Source of the DNA: Marininema mesophilum
GTDB lineage: Bacteria; Bacillota; Bacilli; Thermoactinomycetales; DSM-45169
Direction: 5' to 3'
NCBI RefSeq assembly: GCF_900106775.1
Contig: NZ_FNNQ01000014.1
Coordinates: 43,693 to 107,692 of the forward strand
DNA length: 64,000 nucleotides
The notes under the pieces were generated by a model that made no database searches, was not told the DNA's origin, and saw only the letters and a program-made list of their open reading frames with translations. Of this stretch, positions 8,860 to 20,300 are shown in pieces. The translations under genes were made by a program, and so were the position numbers. Numbering within the stretch: the stretch's first letter is position 1; every line of letters begins with the position of its first letter.

Positions 8860-9888
8860 ATGAAAAAACCTTCTTGGAAGAAAAAGTCCTTTCAGCTGGG
8901 GTCTTCGCCGATCTCTGCACGAGAAATTGTGGGTACGAGTCATTTTAATGGGAATGAGAATGGGAAGCTACCATTAATCATTCAACCAACGATTCCGGAT
9001 GTGGACTTAACAGGTTGGTACAAGAATAATGAAGCCTGGGTTGAAGAAAATCTTCTACATTATGGTGGTCTTCTCTTTCGGGGTTTTAATATTGGCAAGC
9101 AAGAGGATTTTAATCGTTTTATTCAAGAGGTTTGTCCACAAGTGATGACTTATAAAGAAGGGGCCACTCCTCGCACGAAGCTGAGTGAACAAGTGTATAC
9201 ATCCACAGAATTTCCTGCATCCCAAAGAATTGAACTGCACAATGAACTTTCGTATGTCCATAATTGGCCACGTAAAATCTGGTTTTGTTCGATCAAAAAT
9301 GCTCAAAAGGGCGGGGAAACGCCAATAGCCGATGTGAGAAATGTCTATAAACGGATTAGTGAGGAAACGAGAGCTAGATTTGTAGAGAAGGGCTGGATGC
9401 TCGTAAGGAATTTTGGTGAAAAGTTAGGATTACCATGGCAGGATGTTTTTCAGACGGATTCCTTGAAAGAGGTAGAGGAATATTGTGAAAACCATGGGAT
9501 TACCCTAGAGTTTCTGGGAAATAATCAGTTGCGCACGAAGCAGGTGCGACCGACAGAAGAAATTCATCCGCTGACGAAGGAACCATTGTGGTTCAACCAT
9601 ATGGTTTTCTGGCATGAATCTAGCTTAGATTCACAAGTGAGGGAGATGTTATTAGCGGAATTTGGGCGAGATAGACTTCCGTTTAATACGTATTACGGCG
9701 ATGGGGAACAGATTGAGGACGAAGTGATCGCCGAAATTAGAGCAGCTTATCAAGCAGAGACAATTGCCTTCCCTTGGGAAGAAGGGGATGTATTGATGCT
9801 GGATAATATGATGGTTGCACATGGCAGAAATTCCTTTGAAGGTGAGCGAAAAGTGTTGGTATCTATGGGAGAACCCATTCAACGATAA
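8860..9888 (+). CDS. Stand-alone TauD/SyrP-type Fe(II)/2-oxoglutarate hydroxylase
   Basis: About 342 residues, non-heme iron dioxygenase of the clavaminate-synthase-like fold. The iron ligands are visible as L-H-N-E-L (H-x-E) and a distal His in M-V-A-H-G-R-N-S-F; a following arginine can bind 2-oxoglutarate. SyrP-type members hydroxylate the beta carbon of an amino acid held on an NRPS carrier protein. The ATG at 8860 is six bases after the NRPS 1 stop; an earlier in-frame ATG at 8809 overlaps that gene and has no better site, so the start is not certain. It lies between two NRPS genes, directly before the synthetase with a degenerate condensation-like domain and a Gln-like adenylation domain. 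Confidence 0.85.
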   Translation: MKKPSWKKKSFQLGSSPISAREIVGTSHFNGNENGKLPLIIQPTIPDVDLTGWYKNNEAWVEENLLHYGGLLFRGFNIGKQEDFNRFIQEVCPQVMTYKEGATPRTKLSEQVYTSTEFPASQRIELHNELSYVHNWPRKIWFCSIKNAQKGGETPIADVRNVYKRISEETRARFVEKGWMLVRNFGEKLGLPWQDVFQTDSLKEVEEYCENHGITLEFLGNNQLRTKQVRPTEEIHPLTKEPLWFNHMVFWHESSLDSQVREMLLAEFGRDRLPFNTYYGDGEQIEDEVIAEIRAAYQAETIAFPWEEGDVLMLDNMMVAHGRNSFEGERKVLVSMGEPIQR

Positions 9889-9900
9889 GGAGGAGAACAA

Positions 9901-12900
9901 ATGGAAAATCAATTAAAGGGTTACCCGATGTCTCCACAGCAAAAACATGTATGGTCGATGAATCGGAACTTGGCTCATTCTCCATATCGCACTCATTTTG
10001 TAGTGAAAATCACAGGTGTTCTGGATCATAAGCGATTGGAGAAGGCATTGGATCAGGTGATGAACTGTCAACATATCTTGAAGACACAATTTGACCCTGT
10101 TCCAGGGGTGAATTATCCAATCCAAGTGGTTAAGGATTCTCCAGCAATAAGTAATCAAGATGAAAAGGAATTATTGGAAGCAGGGGTGATGGGTGCCAAG
10201 ATAACTGTAAAATCAGAGACAGAGAGTCTCTTATCCCTGACGATCTCCTCCATGAATATGGACCATGAGTTGGCTGGATTCCTTCAGGCTTTATCGGATT
10301 GCTATCATGCCAATAGGGATGAAGGGAGATCTGAAGAGGAACTACAGTATGTGATGGTTTCTGAATGGTTTAATGACTTGCTAACTTCTAACGAAGCAGA
10401 GGAAGGAAGAGAATACTGGAAACAAAAGATCTATCAACCTGCTTTGCCTAATGAACGGGATAATTTGCTAGAGGAGCCGTGGATAACGTTTCGTCCTAGC
10501 TATGTGCCTGTAAAAATACCTGCTTCACTGAGTGACAAGCTTATACGAACTGCAGAAAAAGCAGAGGTAGAGGTTGAATCTTTGCTGCTTACTGTCTGGA
10601 ACCTTTTGCTTTGCAGATTGACACAACAGGATGAAATTACGATGGGGGTGTATTGTGACCCACGGCTGGGAGAAGAAGACTTAGCAGGAATGACAGGGCC
10701 ACTAGGTAGGTATGTCCCTTTTACTAAGGGATTGGGTAATGATTCAGTAGTCCATGCAATGCATGCAGTTCAAGAGGAGAGAACAGAATTATTTGATTAC
10801 CATGAATGTTTCTCTTGGGATTTATCAAAACAGGATGATCCTTATTTTTCTTATGGATTCGACTTTGTAAAACAGACATGTGAGGTCATTGGGGACGAAA
10901 TAGGTTTATCTGTGGTTGATCAGCAATACATCTATGATTATTTTAAGGTGAGGTTATCCGTCATTCTTCGGGATGATAGGTTGGAAGCAACACTGCAGTA
11001 TGATCCACAGTGGTATGACGAGTCAAGTATCCAACGGATGAGTGACTACATAATTACTATGTTTGAGGATGTGGCTGCTGATTCTTTAAAGTCAGTGGAT
11101 ACATTGCGCATGCTTTCGATAAATGAACAAGAAGCCGTGTTAAGCCAGTTCAATCCAGTTGAGATCAAGCACGCTTTACAACCATTGCATCAAATGTTTG
11201 CGGATCAAGTGGTGAAAACGCCTCATGAGATTGCGCTCAAGAGTGAGGATCAATCTTACACATACACAGAGTTAAATCAATGGGCAAATGAAGTGGCCTA
11301 TGGTTTGATGGATGGTGGTGTAAAAGCGGGGGAAATCGTTGGTATTTGTCTAGAACGCTCGGTGGAGATGATTGTAGGAATCTTAGGAACGATGAAATCA
11401 GGGGCGGCTTATTTGCCACTCGATCCCGATTATCCAGAGCAACGACTTTCCTATATCATTAAAGATGTTTCTCCTAAAATGGTAATTACCAGTAATGCTT
11501 TATTTCAGGGTGCAGAAGAGGCCTTTAGCGATGGAAAACAATTTTTCATAGATGAACATAATCGTGTTGTAGATTCCCGTCAGAGTAATCCTATAGCTGA
11601 CGTGGGATTGGAAGAACCGGCGTATATTATCTATACATCGGGATCAACTGGTGCTCCCAAAGGGGTTGTGATTCCCCATAAAGCAGCAAGTAATCATATG
11701 ATCTGGATGCAACGAGAATTTCCTCTGAGCAAAGGGGACTCTGTACTACAAAAGACCTCTTTTAGTTTTGATGCCTCGGTCTGGGAGATTTTCGCTCCCC
11801 TAGTTGCAGGTGCAACATTGATGATGGCTAAACCAAAAGGCCACATGGACCCAGAATATCTTACACAAGTGATACAAGAAGCTAGTGTTACTGTGTTGCA
11901 GGTGGTCCCTACACAATTGACCATGCTTCTTAATCATGCAGAATTTGCGCAGTGTGATACATTAAAGCGTGTTTATTGTGGGGGTGAAATCTTAACTCCG
12001 CAATTACAGGAGCGCTTCTTTGCAACCATGTCCTGTGACTTGGTCAATTTGTATGGACCAACAGAGGCCTGCATTGATACGACCTATTGGACGTGTGAAA
12101 GGAATCAAAAAGGCAAGGTAATTCCAATTGGGAAGCCGATTGATAATACACGTGTGTACATTTTAGATGAACAGCAACAACCCGTTCCAATCGGTGTAAC
12201 GGGGGAGTTGTACATTGTAGGGAATGGGTTGGCAACAGGTTATCTTCATCGTCCGGAGCTGACGGAAGAGCGATTTATTCATCATGCAAAGCTCGGAAGG
12301 ATTTATAAAACGGGGGATCGCGGAAGATATTTAGACGATGGGAGCATCATATTTGAAGGCCGTAAGGATCACCAGGTGAAGTGGAGAGGGTTTCGGATTG
12401 AGTTAGGGGAGATTGAATATTGTCTCAACCAATTTCCAGGGGTTGAAAGCTCTATCGTCATTGTAACTCCGCTAGGCGAAGATGATCATCCTGTATTAGC
12501 CGCTTATCTTGTTTGTAGAGAAGGTTCCTTAGATGAGAGTGCGTTACAGAGTATGTTGAGGGAAAATCTTCCTGGGCATATGCTTCCTCAGATTGTGATG
12601 ATTCTACCAGAACTGCCGCTGACATCAAATGGAAAGGTGGATCGAACAGCCCTTCCTCGCCCGAATCAGGAAGGAATAGAAGGTCAGCAGGAGAGTCAAC
12701 CCTTACAAAATGAGACGGAAGAACTTGTCGCAGGTTTATTTACTGAGATTCTAGGAGTAGAAAAAGTAGGGCGCTCAGATGATTTCTTTAACTTAGGTGG
12801 CCATTCCCTAGTTGCTACACAATTGGTTACGCGAATTCGTGCCGTGTTTGATGTGGAAATCTCTCTATTGAGAGTATTTGAAGCATCCACGGTAGGAGCG

Positions 12901-15900
12901 TTAGCTTTATTAATTTCAGATCTAAGGAAGTCTGCAAAGGCAATACCAAAACCACGATTTGATGCATTGATAGAGAAACGAGAGACATATCCGCTTTCAT
13001 TTGCTCAGCAACGATTATGGTTTTTGGATCGTTTAGAACCAGATAGTCCCCTATACAATATGCCGTCTGCTATTCGATTGAAAGGAACGCTCCATATCGA
13101 GAGCCTTGAGAAGGCGCTACAGAAGATAATCGAACGCCATGAAGCGCTTCGTACCTCTTTTCATTCTTTGGAAGGAGAAGCGATTCAAAAAGTGCACAAA
13201 CGAGTTACCTTTGAGTTACCGGTGATGGAGGCAAAGGGCGAGAATGAAGAGGAACGAGAGGAATTTGCTTTACAGATCGCTGCAGATGAAGCAAAGAAGC
13301 CATTTAATCTGGAAGAGGATTTACTGATTCGAGGAAAAGTCATAAAACTAAGTGCAGAGGATCATTTATTTATCCTTAACATCCATCATATTGTACATGA
13401 TGGATGGTCTAGAGGGTTATTTGTGAAGGAATTAAGCGAACTGTACCAAGCCTTCTCTCGAGGAGTAGATTCGCCCTTACCTTCGCTAGCCGTTCAATAT
13501 CCAGACTTTGCGGTATGGCAAAGGGAATGGATGCAGGGGGATCTGTTGGAGAAACAATTGCAGTATTGGCGGACACAACTAAGTGGAGATTTAGTGCAAT
13601 TACAACTACCGACGGATCGATCACGAACGGTGGAGCAGACATTTGCTGGTGCACTGCGACGATTCACGATAGATGAAGAATTAAAGAAGAATTTGAAGAA
13701 GTTGGGTCAGCAAGAAGGGGCTACTTTGTTTATGGTCCTACTAGCTGCTTTTAACACCCTACTTTATCGTTATACGAATCAAGAGGATATAATGGTAGGG
13801 TCAGCTATCGCAAACCGTAATCAGCCAGAGTTAGAAAAGCTAATTGGATTTTTTGTGAATACGTTAGTCATTCGAACGGATCTTTCAGGAAATCCATCCC
13901 TGCGCGAATTGTTACAACAAGTGCGCAGAACGGCATTGGAAGCCTATGATCATCAGGATCTTCCCTTTGAAAAATTAGTAGAAGAGATATGTCCAGAGCG
14001 GGATACTTCTCATTCGCCATTATTCCGTGTGATGTTCTCTTTGCATAATACTCCGGGTCACGCTTGGAATACCGAGGGTTTACAAGCTACCACCATGGAT
14101 TTAGAGAGTAACACATCCAAGTTTGATATGAATGTGGAAATCAGTGAGACAGAGAAAGAGTTAATTGTCGATCTGGAATACAACACGGATTTATTTGAAG
14201 CTGAGACGATTACAAAGTTCTGTACTAACTTTACGAACCTACTGAGAAATATCATAAGCAATCCAGATGAATCTATTGCGACCATTCCCCTATTGGAAGA
14301 GAACCAACGTGACGAAATTCTTTCAATGGCTAAAGACCAGACGGTTTATCTATCAGAGGATTGGACGATTGTTCAGCAGTTTGAAAAACAGGTGGGACAG
14401 TTTTCAGAGAATATTGCTGTGATCGATCACAATGGTTCTCTCACCTATGAGGCATTAAATAAAAAAGCAAACCAACTAGCCCACTATTTGCAGAAGAATG
14501 GTGTAAGGAAAGGATCGCGTGTGGCTGTTTGTCTGGAACGCTCAAGTGAATTGATTATCACCTTACTTGCTGTAGTGAAAGTGGGTGGGGTCTATGTACC
14601 ACTGGATGCCACGTATCCAGCCGAGCGTTTGGCATTTATGATGGAGGATGCCTCCCCTAAGGTATTGATCACAAAAGAGCATTTGCAAGAGCGCATTTCT
14701 CCTCGGGATGCAAAAGAAATCGTTTTTGGTCAAGAATTGGAACGGCAGATGGATCGGGAGCCTACAGAGAATTTGTCCCTCGCTGTTATCCCAAGTGATC
14801 TGGCTTATATTATGTATACATCCGGCTCCACGGGTACTCCCAAAGGGGTTTGTGTCCAACATCAGAATGTGGTTAGCCTTGTGATGGGGACTGATTTTGT
14901 TTCCTTTTCACCAGAGCATACCTTTATGCAATTTGCACCGATTTCCTTTGATGCCGCTACTTTTGAAATATGGGGTAGCTTACTCCATGGTGCGAAATTG
15001 ACAATTTTCCCACCATATTTACCCTCATTAGAGGAGTTAGGTAGCTTTGTTAAAGAGCAAGGGATTACGGTTCTGTGGTTAACGGCGGGACTTTTTCATC
15101 AGATGGTGGACTACAATCTCACGGCTTTACAAGAAGTAAAATATTTGCTTGCTGGCGGCGATGTTTTGTCAGTACAACATATCAATAAATTTGTCCAAGC
15201 TCTTCCTGGATGTCAATTGGTAAATGGATATGGTCCGACAGAAGGAACAACATTTACTTGTTGTTACGCAATTCCACAGGAGCCATCCCTTTATACCTCA
15301 GTACCTATCGGCTATCCAATTCAGCATCGCTATGTCTATATTGTGGATGACCATCAAAACCCAGTGCCACAAGGCGTACCTGGAGAGCTATACATTGGTG
15401 GAGTAGGTGTAGCAAAGGGATATTGGAACCGGCCGGAGATAACCAGTGAGCGGTTTGTTTCCAATCCATTTAAAGAAGATGACATCCTCTATAAAACAGG
15501 GGACCGAGTTCGCTTACGTAACGACGGAGCAATCGAATTCTTGGGACGTAAGGATGATCAGGTAAAAATTCGAGGGTATCGCATTGAACCAGGTGATATC
15601 GAAACAGCGATGAAAGAACATTCAAGTGTGAAGGATGTAGCCGTTGTAGCACGAGAAACCCATGATGGGGATAAGAAGCTTATTGCGTACATTGTCCCAG
15701 AGTCAGAGAAATCCCTTGAAAATACGGAGGGAGATTCCTGGGAGGATGAGCAAGTTACCCAATGGGAGATGATCTTTGACGATCATGTATATGGGGCGTC
15801 TGAGATAGAGAACATCGATCCGACTTTTAACACATCAGGTTGGATTAGTAGCTATACTGACGAACCTATTCCTTTACCCGAGATGGCAGAGTGGCTCCAC

Positions 15901-17376
15901 AGTACGGTGGAACAAATTTTATCCACAAACCCGAGTAGAGCTTTGGAAATTGGCTGTGGGACAGGGATGTTATTACAAAGAATTGCTCCCTACTGTGAGC
16001 GATATGTAGGATCGGATATTTCTAGTCGTGTTCTCCAATTTGTGAAGAAGCACCTTGGAGAAAATATGTCTCATGTAGAGCTCATGCATCGTGCTGCCCA
16101 TCAATTGGATGATGTGACTGCGGGTGATTTAGATTTAGTGATCATGAACTCGGTCGTTCAATACTTCTCGGGGATCGAGTACTTGGACTTGATTATCCAA
16201 CGTTCACTGGATGCTATCGGAGATGAAGGGTCGATCTTCATCGGAGATGTACGAAGCTATCCATTACTGGAGACACAGCATGTGGCTATCGAATTATCCC
16301 GTGCGGATGACCTACTTCCATTAGATAAATTGCAGAGGAACGTTCAGGATCGTCTCATGGGTGAAAATGAGCTGACAATTGATCCACAGTACTTCCTATC
16401 CTTACAACAACGGTATTCACAGATTGGTGATGTAGAAATCCGACTGAAACCAGGAGATTACCATAATGAACTCTCCCAGTTCCGCTATGATGTGTTAGTG
16501 CGCGTCGGTGCCAAAACATTACAACCGACAGCTGCACAGCATCGGACATGGGGGACAGATTTTAAATCCACAACGGATCTCCTTCAATTCGTCGAAGGTG
16601 AACAACCAGAAGCTTTGACAATTGATGATGTCATTGATCAACGGATTCAACAGGAAGTGGCTGCATGGGCATGGATTAGTGAACAGGAAAATCTGAAGGA
16701 GCTGACCGTACGAGATCTACGGGAAGCGATTCAAGCGAAGGGTAAAGAAGGAGCGAATCCTGCCGATTTCTATAAAATGGGCGCAGACTTGGGGTATCAG
16801 GTCATTGTTACACGGTTGTCCTCGAAACCGGATGGCATGTGTCAGGTGGTGTTTATCAAGCAAGAATCTCTAAAGCGGATCCCTGTACAAGGAAGAGATC
16901 ATTATCCAGGTGTATTTGTTAACCAGGGATATGCCAATAATCCGATGCAAGCAAAGTTCGCTAAAAAATTAGTGCCGTTGTTTAGGGAATACCTCAAGAG
17001 CAAACTACCAGGGTATATGGTTCCGGATTCCTATATGCTACTTAGTGAATTGCCCTTAACTAAAAACGGTAAAGTGAATCGTCACGCACTCCCTTCACCT
17101 GAACAATGGAAAGGGGAAGAGTATGTAGCCCCTCGTAACCCTGTGGAAGAGTTGGTTGCAGGATTGTGGGAAGAGATCTTAGGCCGTGAAAAAGTGGGTG
17201 TTCAGGATGATTTCTTTCAACTAGGTGGTCATTCATTGTTGGCTACACAGGTTATTTCGCGTATTCGAGACGTTCTGGAGATTGATTTGCCACTAAAAAG
17301 TATATTTGAGGGGCTGACGATTGAAAAACTAGCCGCGGACATTGAAAATATACTATTTCAGGAAGTGGAAATATGA
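9901..17376 (+). CDS. NRPS 2: degenerate C-like domain - A - T - C - A - N-methyltransferase - T
   Basis: A 2491-residue synthetase behind a textbook AAGGAGGA site. Domains: a condensation-fold domain (1-450) in which H-H-x-x-x-D-G is replaced by S-M-N-M-D-H-E near residue 118; A (about 460-920, core Y-T-S-G-S-T-G near 577), code read as D-A-W-Q-Y-G-L-I-D-K, close to known Gln codes; T (Ser about 969); a normal C domain (H-H-I-V-H-D-G near 1161); A (about 1495 on), code D-A-F-W-L-G-G-T-F-K, close to known Val codes; an N-methyltransferase inserted between A8 and A10 (SAM motif L-E-I-G-C-G-T-G near 2015); T (F-F-Q-L-G-G-H-S-L, Ser about 2445). It should add Gln, perhaps hydroxylated, then N-methyl-Val. 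The stop overlaps the next start. Confidence 0.92.
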   Translation: MENQLKGYPMSPQQKHVWSMNRNLAHSPYRTHFVVKITGVLDHKRLEKALDQVMNCQHILKTQFDPVPGVNYPIQVVKDSPAISNQDEKELLEAGVMGAKITVKSETESLLSLTISSMNMDHELAGFLQALSDCYHANRDEGRSEEELQYVMVSEWFNDLLTSNEAEEGREYWKQKIYQPALPNERDNLLEEPWITFRPSYVPVKIPASLSDKLIRTAEKAEVEVESLLLTVWNLLLCRLTQQDEITMGVYCDPRLGEEDLAGMTGPLGRYVPFTKGLGNDSVVHAMHAVQEERTELFDYHECFSWDLSKQDDPYFSYGFDFVKQTCEVIGDEIGLSVVDQQYIYDYFKVRLSVILRDDRLEATLQYDPQWYDESSIQRMSDYIITMFEDVAADSLKSVDTLRMLSINEQEAVLSQFNPVEIKHALQPLHQMFADQVVKTPHEIALKSEDQSYTYTELNQWANEVAYGLMDGGVKAGEIVGICLERSVEMIVGILGTMKSGAAYLPLDPDYPEQRLSYIIKDVSPKMVITSNALFQGAEEAFSDGKQFFIDEHNRVVDSRQSNPIADVGLEEPAYIIYTSGSTGAPKGVVIPHKAASNHMIWMQREFPLSKGDSVLQKTSFSFDASVWEIFAPLVAGATLMMAKPKGHMDPEYLTQVIQEASVTVLQVVPTQLTMLLNHAEFAQCDTLKRVYCGGEILTPQLQERFFATMSCDLVNLYGPTEACIDTTYWTCERNQKGKVIPIGKPIDNTRVYILDEQQQPVPIGVTGELYIVGNGLATGYLHRPELTEERFIHHAKLGRIYKTGDRGRYLDDGSIIFEGRKDHQVKWRGFRIELGEIEYCLNQFPGVESSIVIVTPLGEDDHPVLAAYLVCREGSLDESALQSMLRENLPGHMLPQIVMILPELPLTSNGKVDRTALPRPNQEGIEGQQESQPLQNETEELVAGLFTEILGVEKVGRSDDFFNLGGHSLVATQLVTRIRAVFDVEISLLRVFEASTVGALALLISDLRKSAKAIPKPRFDALIEKRETYPLSFAQQRLWFLDRLEPDSPLYNMPSAIRLKGTLHIESLEKALQKIIERHEALRTSFHSLEGEAIQKVHKRVTFELPVMEAKGENEEEREEFALQIAADEAKKPFNLEEDLLIRGKVIKLSAEDHLFILNIHHIVHDGWSRGLFVKELSELYQAFSRGVDSPLPSLAVQYPDFAVWQREWMQGDLLEKQLQYWRTQLSGDLVQLQLPTDRSRTVEQTFAGALRRFTIDEELKKNLKKLGQQEGATLFMVLLAAFNTLLYRYTNQEDIMVGSAIANRNQPELEKLIGFFVNTLVIRTDLSGNPSLRELLQQVRRTALEAYDHQDLPFEKLVEEICPERDTSHSPLFRVMFSLHNTPGHAWNTEGLQATTMDLESNTSKFDMNVEISETEKELIVDLEYNTDLFEAETITKFCTNFTNLLRNIISNPDESIATIPLLEENQRDEILSMAKDQTVYLSEDWTIVQQFEKQVGQFSENIAVIDHNGSLTYEALNKKANQLAHYLQKNGVRKGSRVAVCLERSSELIITLLAVVKVGGVYVPLDATYPAERLAFMMEDASPKVLITKEHLQERISPRDAKEIVFGQELERQMDREPTENLSLAVIPSDLAYIMYTSGSTGTPKGVCVQHQNVVSLVMGTDFVSFSPEHTFMQFAPISFDAATFEIWGSLLHGAKLTIFPPYLPSLEELGSFVKEQGITVLWLTAGLFHQMVDYNLTALQEVKYLLAGGDVLSVQHINKFVQALPGCQLVNGYGPTEGTTFTCCYAIPQEPSLYTSVPIGYPIQHRYVYIVDDHQNPVPQGVPGELYIGGVGVAKGYWNRPEITSERFVSNPFKEDDILYKTGDRVRLRNDGAIEFLGRKDDQVKIRGYRIEPGDIETAMKEHSSVKDVAVVARETHDGDKKLIAYIVPESEKSLENTEGDSWEDEQVTQWEMIFDDHVYGASEIENIDPTFNTSGWISSYTDEPIPLPEMAEWLHSTVEQILSTNPSRALEIGCGTGMLLQRIAPYCERYVGSDISSRVLQFVKKHLGENMSHVELMHRAAHQLDDVTAGDLDLVIMNSVVQYFSGIEYLDLIIQRSLDAIGDEGSIFIGDVRSYPLLETQHVAIELSRADDLLPLDKLQRNVQDRLMGENELTIDPQYFLSLQQRYSQIGDVEIRLKPGDYHNELSQFRYDVLVRVGAKTLQPTAAQHRTWGTDFKSTTDLLQFVEGEQPEALTIDDVIDQRIQQEVAAWAWISEQENLKELTVRDLREAIQAKGKEGANPADFYKMGADLGYQVIVTRLSSKPDGMCQVVFIKQESLKRIPVQGRDHYPGVFVNQGYANNPMQAKFAKKLVPLFREYLKSKLPGYMVPDSYMLLSELPLTKNGKVNRHALPSPEQWKGEEYVAPRNPVEELVAGLWEEILGREKVGVQDDFFQLGGHSLLATQVISRIRDVLEIDLPLKSIFEGLTIEKLAADIENILFQEVEI

Positions 17377-20300
17377 AAAAATCCCAGTCTTTCTATGAAA
17401 GACTCAACCAGCTTCCTGCAGAAAAACGTGCACTAATTACCCGTAAACTTCGTGCGGGTGGAGAACGCTCTTCGACTAGCATTCCTAACTATTCTAATCG
17501 ATCATTGGTCGCGGTCTCCTATGCTCAAAAGCGACTATGGTTTCTAGATCAACTGGAGAGTACGGATTCTACTTCATACAACATGATCGCTGTTTGGAAA
17601 ATGGAAGGGAGACTAAGCCCTTCCGTTCTCCAACGAAGTATATATGAAATTATTAAGCGACATGACTCACTCCGCACCATTTTTGTAACAACTCCAGATG
17701 GAGTATCGCAAAAGATCGATCCTAGCATAGAACCATACTATAAATGGTATGAGATTCACCAGGGGACCTTTGAAGAACGAAGGGCAGAAGCGCTAGAACT
17801 GGCTAAGAAAGAATCAAAGCATCGATTTGATCTGACTATAGGACCTTTGGTTCGAACGAAGGTAATCCAAATCGATGAACAAAATCATTTACTGGTTTTA
17901 AATATGCACCATATTATCTCAGATGGGTGGTCCATGGGAGTATTCATCAGAGAATTGGTTGCATTATACGAAGCATATTCCAACGAACAATCTTCTCCAC
18001 TACCTGCACTGCCGATTCAATACACCGACTTTTCTCGTTGGCAACAGGAGTATCTTCAAGGGGAAGTGATGGATCAACAAGTAAAGTACTGGAAATCACA
18101 ATTAAGTGGCGAGCTTCCTGTATTAAAATTAACGATAGGTCGGCAACGAAAGGATCGATCCTCTTTTAAGGGAGATGTTTTACTTTATAAGTTGCCGCAA
18201 GGTCTACTACAGCGACTAACAAAATGGAGTGTTGATGAGAATGTAACGCTGTTTATAACACTACTCGCGGCATTTAATACACTACTCTATCGCTATTCTG
18301 GGCAGGAAGATATCATTGTGGGTACTCCAATATCGGGTCGTAACCGGAGTGAAGTAGAAGGCTTGATCGGTTTCTTTGTCAATACATTGCCAATACGATC
18401 CGATCTGTCCGGTGATCCTAGTTTTCAACAGTTGGTGGAGAGGGTGAAGTCAACCTTTTCAGGTGCTTACGAACATCAGGATTTGCCCTTTGAACGCATA
18501 GTCGCAGAGGTGAACCCAGAGAGGGATGCAAGTCAGTCACCACTCTTTCGTGTGATGTTTGCTTTACAAAACGCACCAATGCCACCTATGAAACTCCCTC
18601 ATCTTTCGTTAGAACCAGTGGATATATATAATAACAGCGCTAAGTTTGATCTATTCTTTTCATTGACAGAAGAAACAGATGGACTAGCCTGCATGATTGA
18701 ATATAGTACGGAGTTGTTTGAGGAAGAGACGATTCAAAGAATGATCCAGCATTATGAAGTAATCTTGGAAGCGGTATGCTGTCAGCCATACAAACCAATT
18801 GCGCAAATACCGATGTTGACCGAGGAAGAGAAAAAGCAAATCCTAGTGGATTGGAATCCAGTGAGAGAAACAACGGACTCACCCATGTGTTTGCATACAT
18901 CCTTTGCGGAGCAGGTAAAACTTCAACCATATGCGACCGCAGTCGTGGTGGGGGAGAGGCGATATAGTTATCGTGATTTAGATGATCAGGCTGAAAAGCT
19001 AGCCTGGTATTTACAAAAGCGCGGGGTCGGTCCTGGAGCATTGGTTGGGGTTTGTGTAGAGCGAAGTTTCCATATGTTTGTCAGTATGCTTGGGGTGTTA
19101 AAGGCAGGTGGGGCCTATGTTCCTTTAGACCCTACTTATCCTGAGGAACGGCTCACATATATTTTGCAAGATACCCAAGCCAAATGGATTGTTACGCAAA
19201 GCTCATTAGAGGATCGAGTACCTCGTATAAATGAAGTAGAAATGATTAAGCTGGATGCACGAGAAATACAGGAAATCGAGCAAAGTACTATCGATTTAAA
19301 GAGTGGGGTAAATGGCGATGATTTGGCGTACATCATTTATACGTCAGGCTCTACAGGTAATCCCAAAGGTGTGATGATCCGACATCGTAATGCATTTGCC
19401 TTGATTCAGTGGTCTCGCGAGGTTTACACGAGTGAGCAAATCGATGGTGTCCTCGCATCCACCTCCATCTGTTTTGATCTGTCCGTGTTTGAGATTTTTG
19501 TCCCTCTTTGTCGTGGTGGGAAGGTCATCCTCACTCAAAATGCCATTTACCTTCCTGAACTTCCCTATGCTCATGAAGTGAAATTGATCAACACCGTACC
19601 ATCAGCCATAACCGAGTTGTTGCGAGTAGAGGGAATCCCTCACTCTGTACGTACAGTCAATCTCGCTGGGGAACCATTGAAGGGACAGTTAGTAGAAAGG
19701 TTATATCAACAAAATGGTATCGAAAAGGTATACAATTTGTATGGTCCATCTGAGACAACCACATATTCGACCTTTTGTCTCGTTCCTAAAGTGAGCCCAC
19801 AAGGTGTAGGCGTACACATTGGTAAGCCAATTACCAATACAGAAGTATATATACTAAATGATGCTCAGCAACCCGTTGCCATTGGAGTAGAGGGAGAGAT
19901 CTACATTGGTGGTGAGGGTTTATCGATGGGCTATCTCAATCAATCAGACCTTACCGCTGAAAAATTTGTTAGCAACCCCTTTAAACGTGAAAGTCTACTC
20001 TATCGTACAGGGGATTTGGCTCGGTATCTTCCTGATGGAAATATTGAATACTTGGGTAGAACCGATGATCAAGTTAAGATTCGTGGATTTCGTATCGAAC
20101 TGGGCGAAATTGAATCTGTTCTAAACCAGCATTCTCTTGTCGAGAACAGTGTAGTAATGATGATAGAGGCTGAAGAAGGGAAAGATTTGGTTGCCTTTAT
20201 CCTAAAGGATCAAGAAGAGGATCTCTCTATCCAGGAAATTCGAATGTACCTACAAGGGAAACTACCATCCTTTATGATCCCGTCCAAAGTGGTTTCTCTA

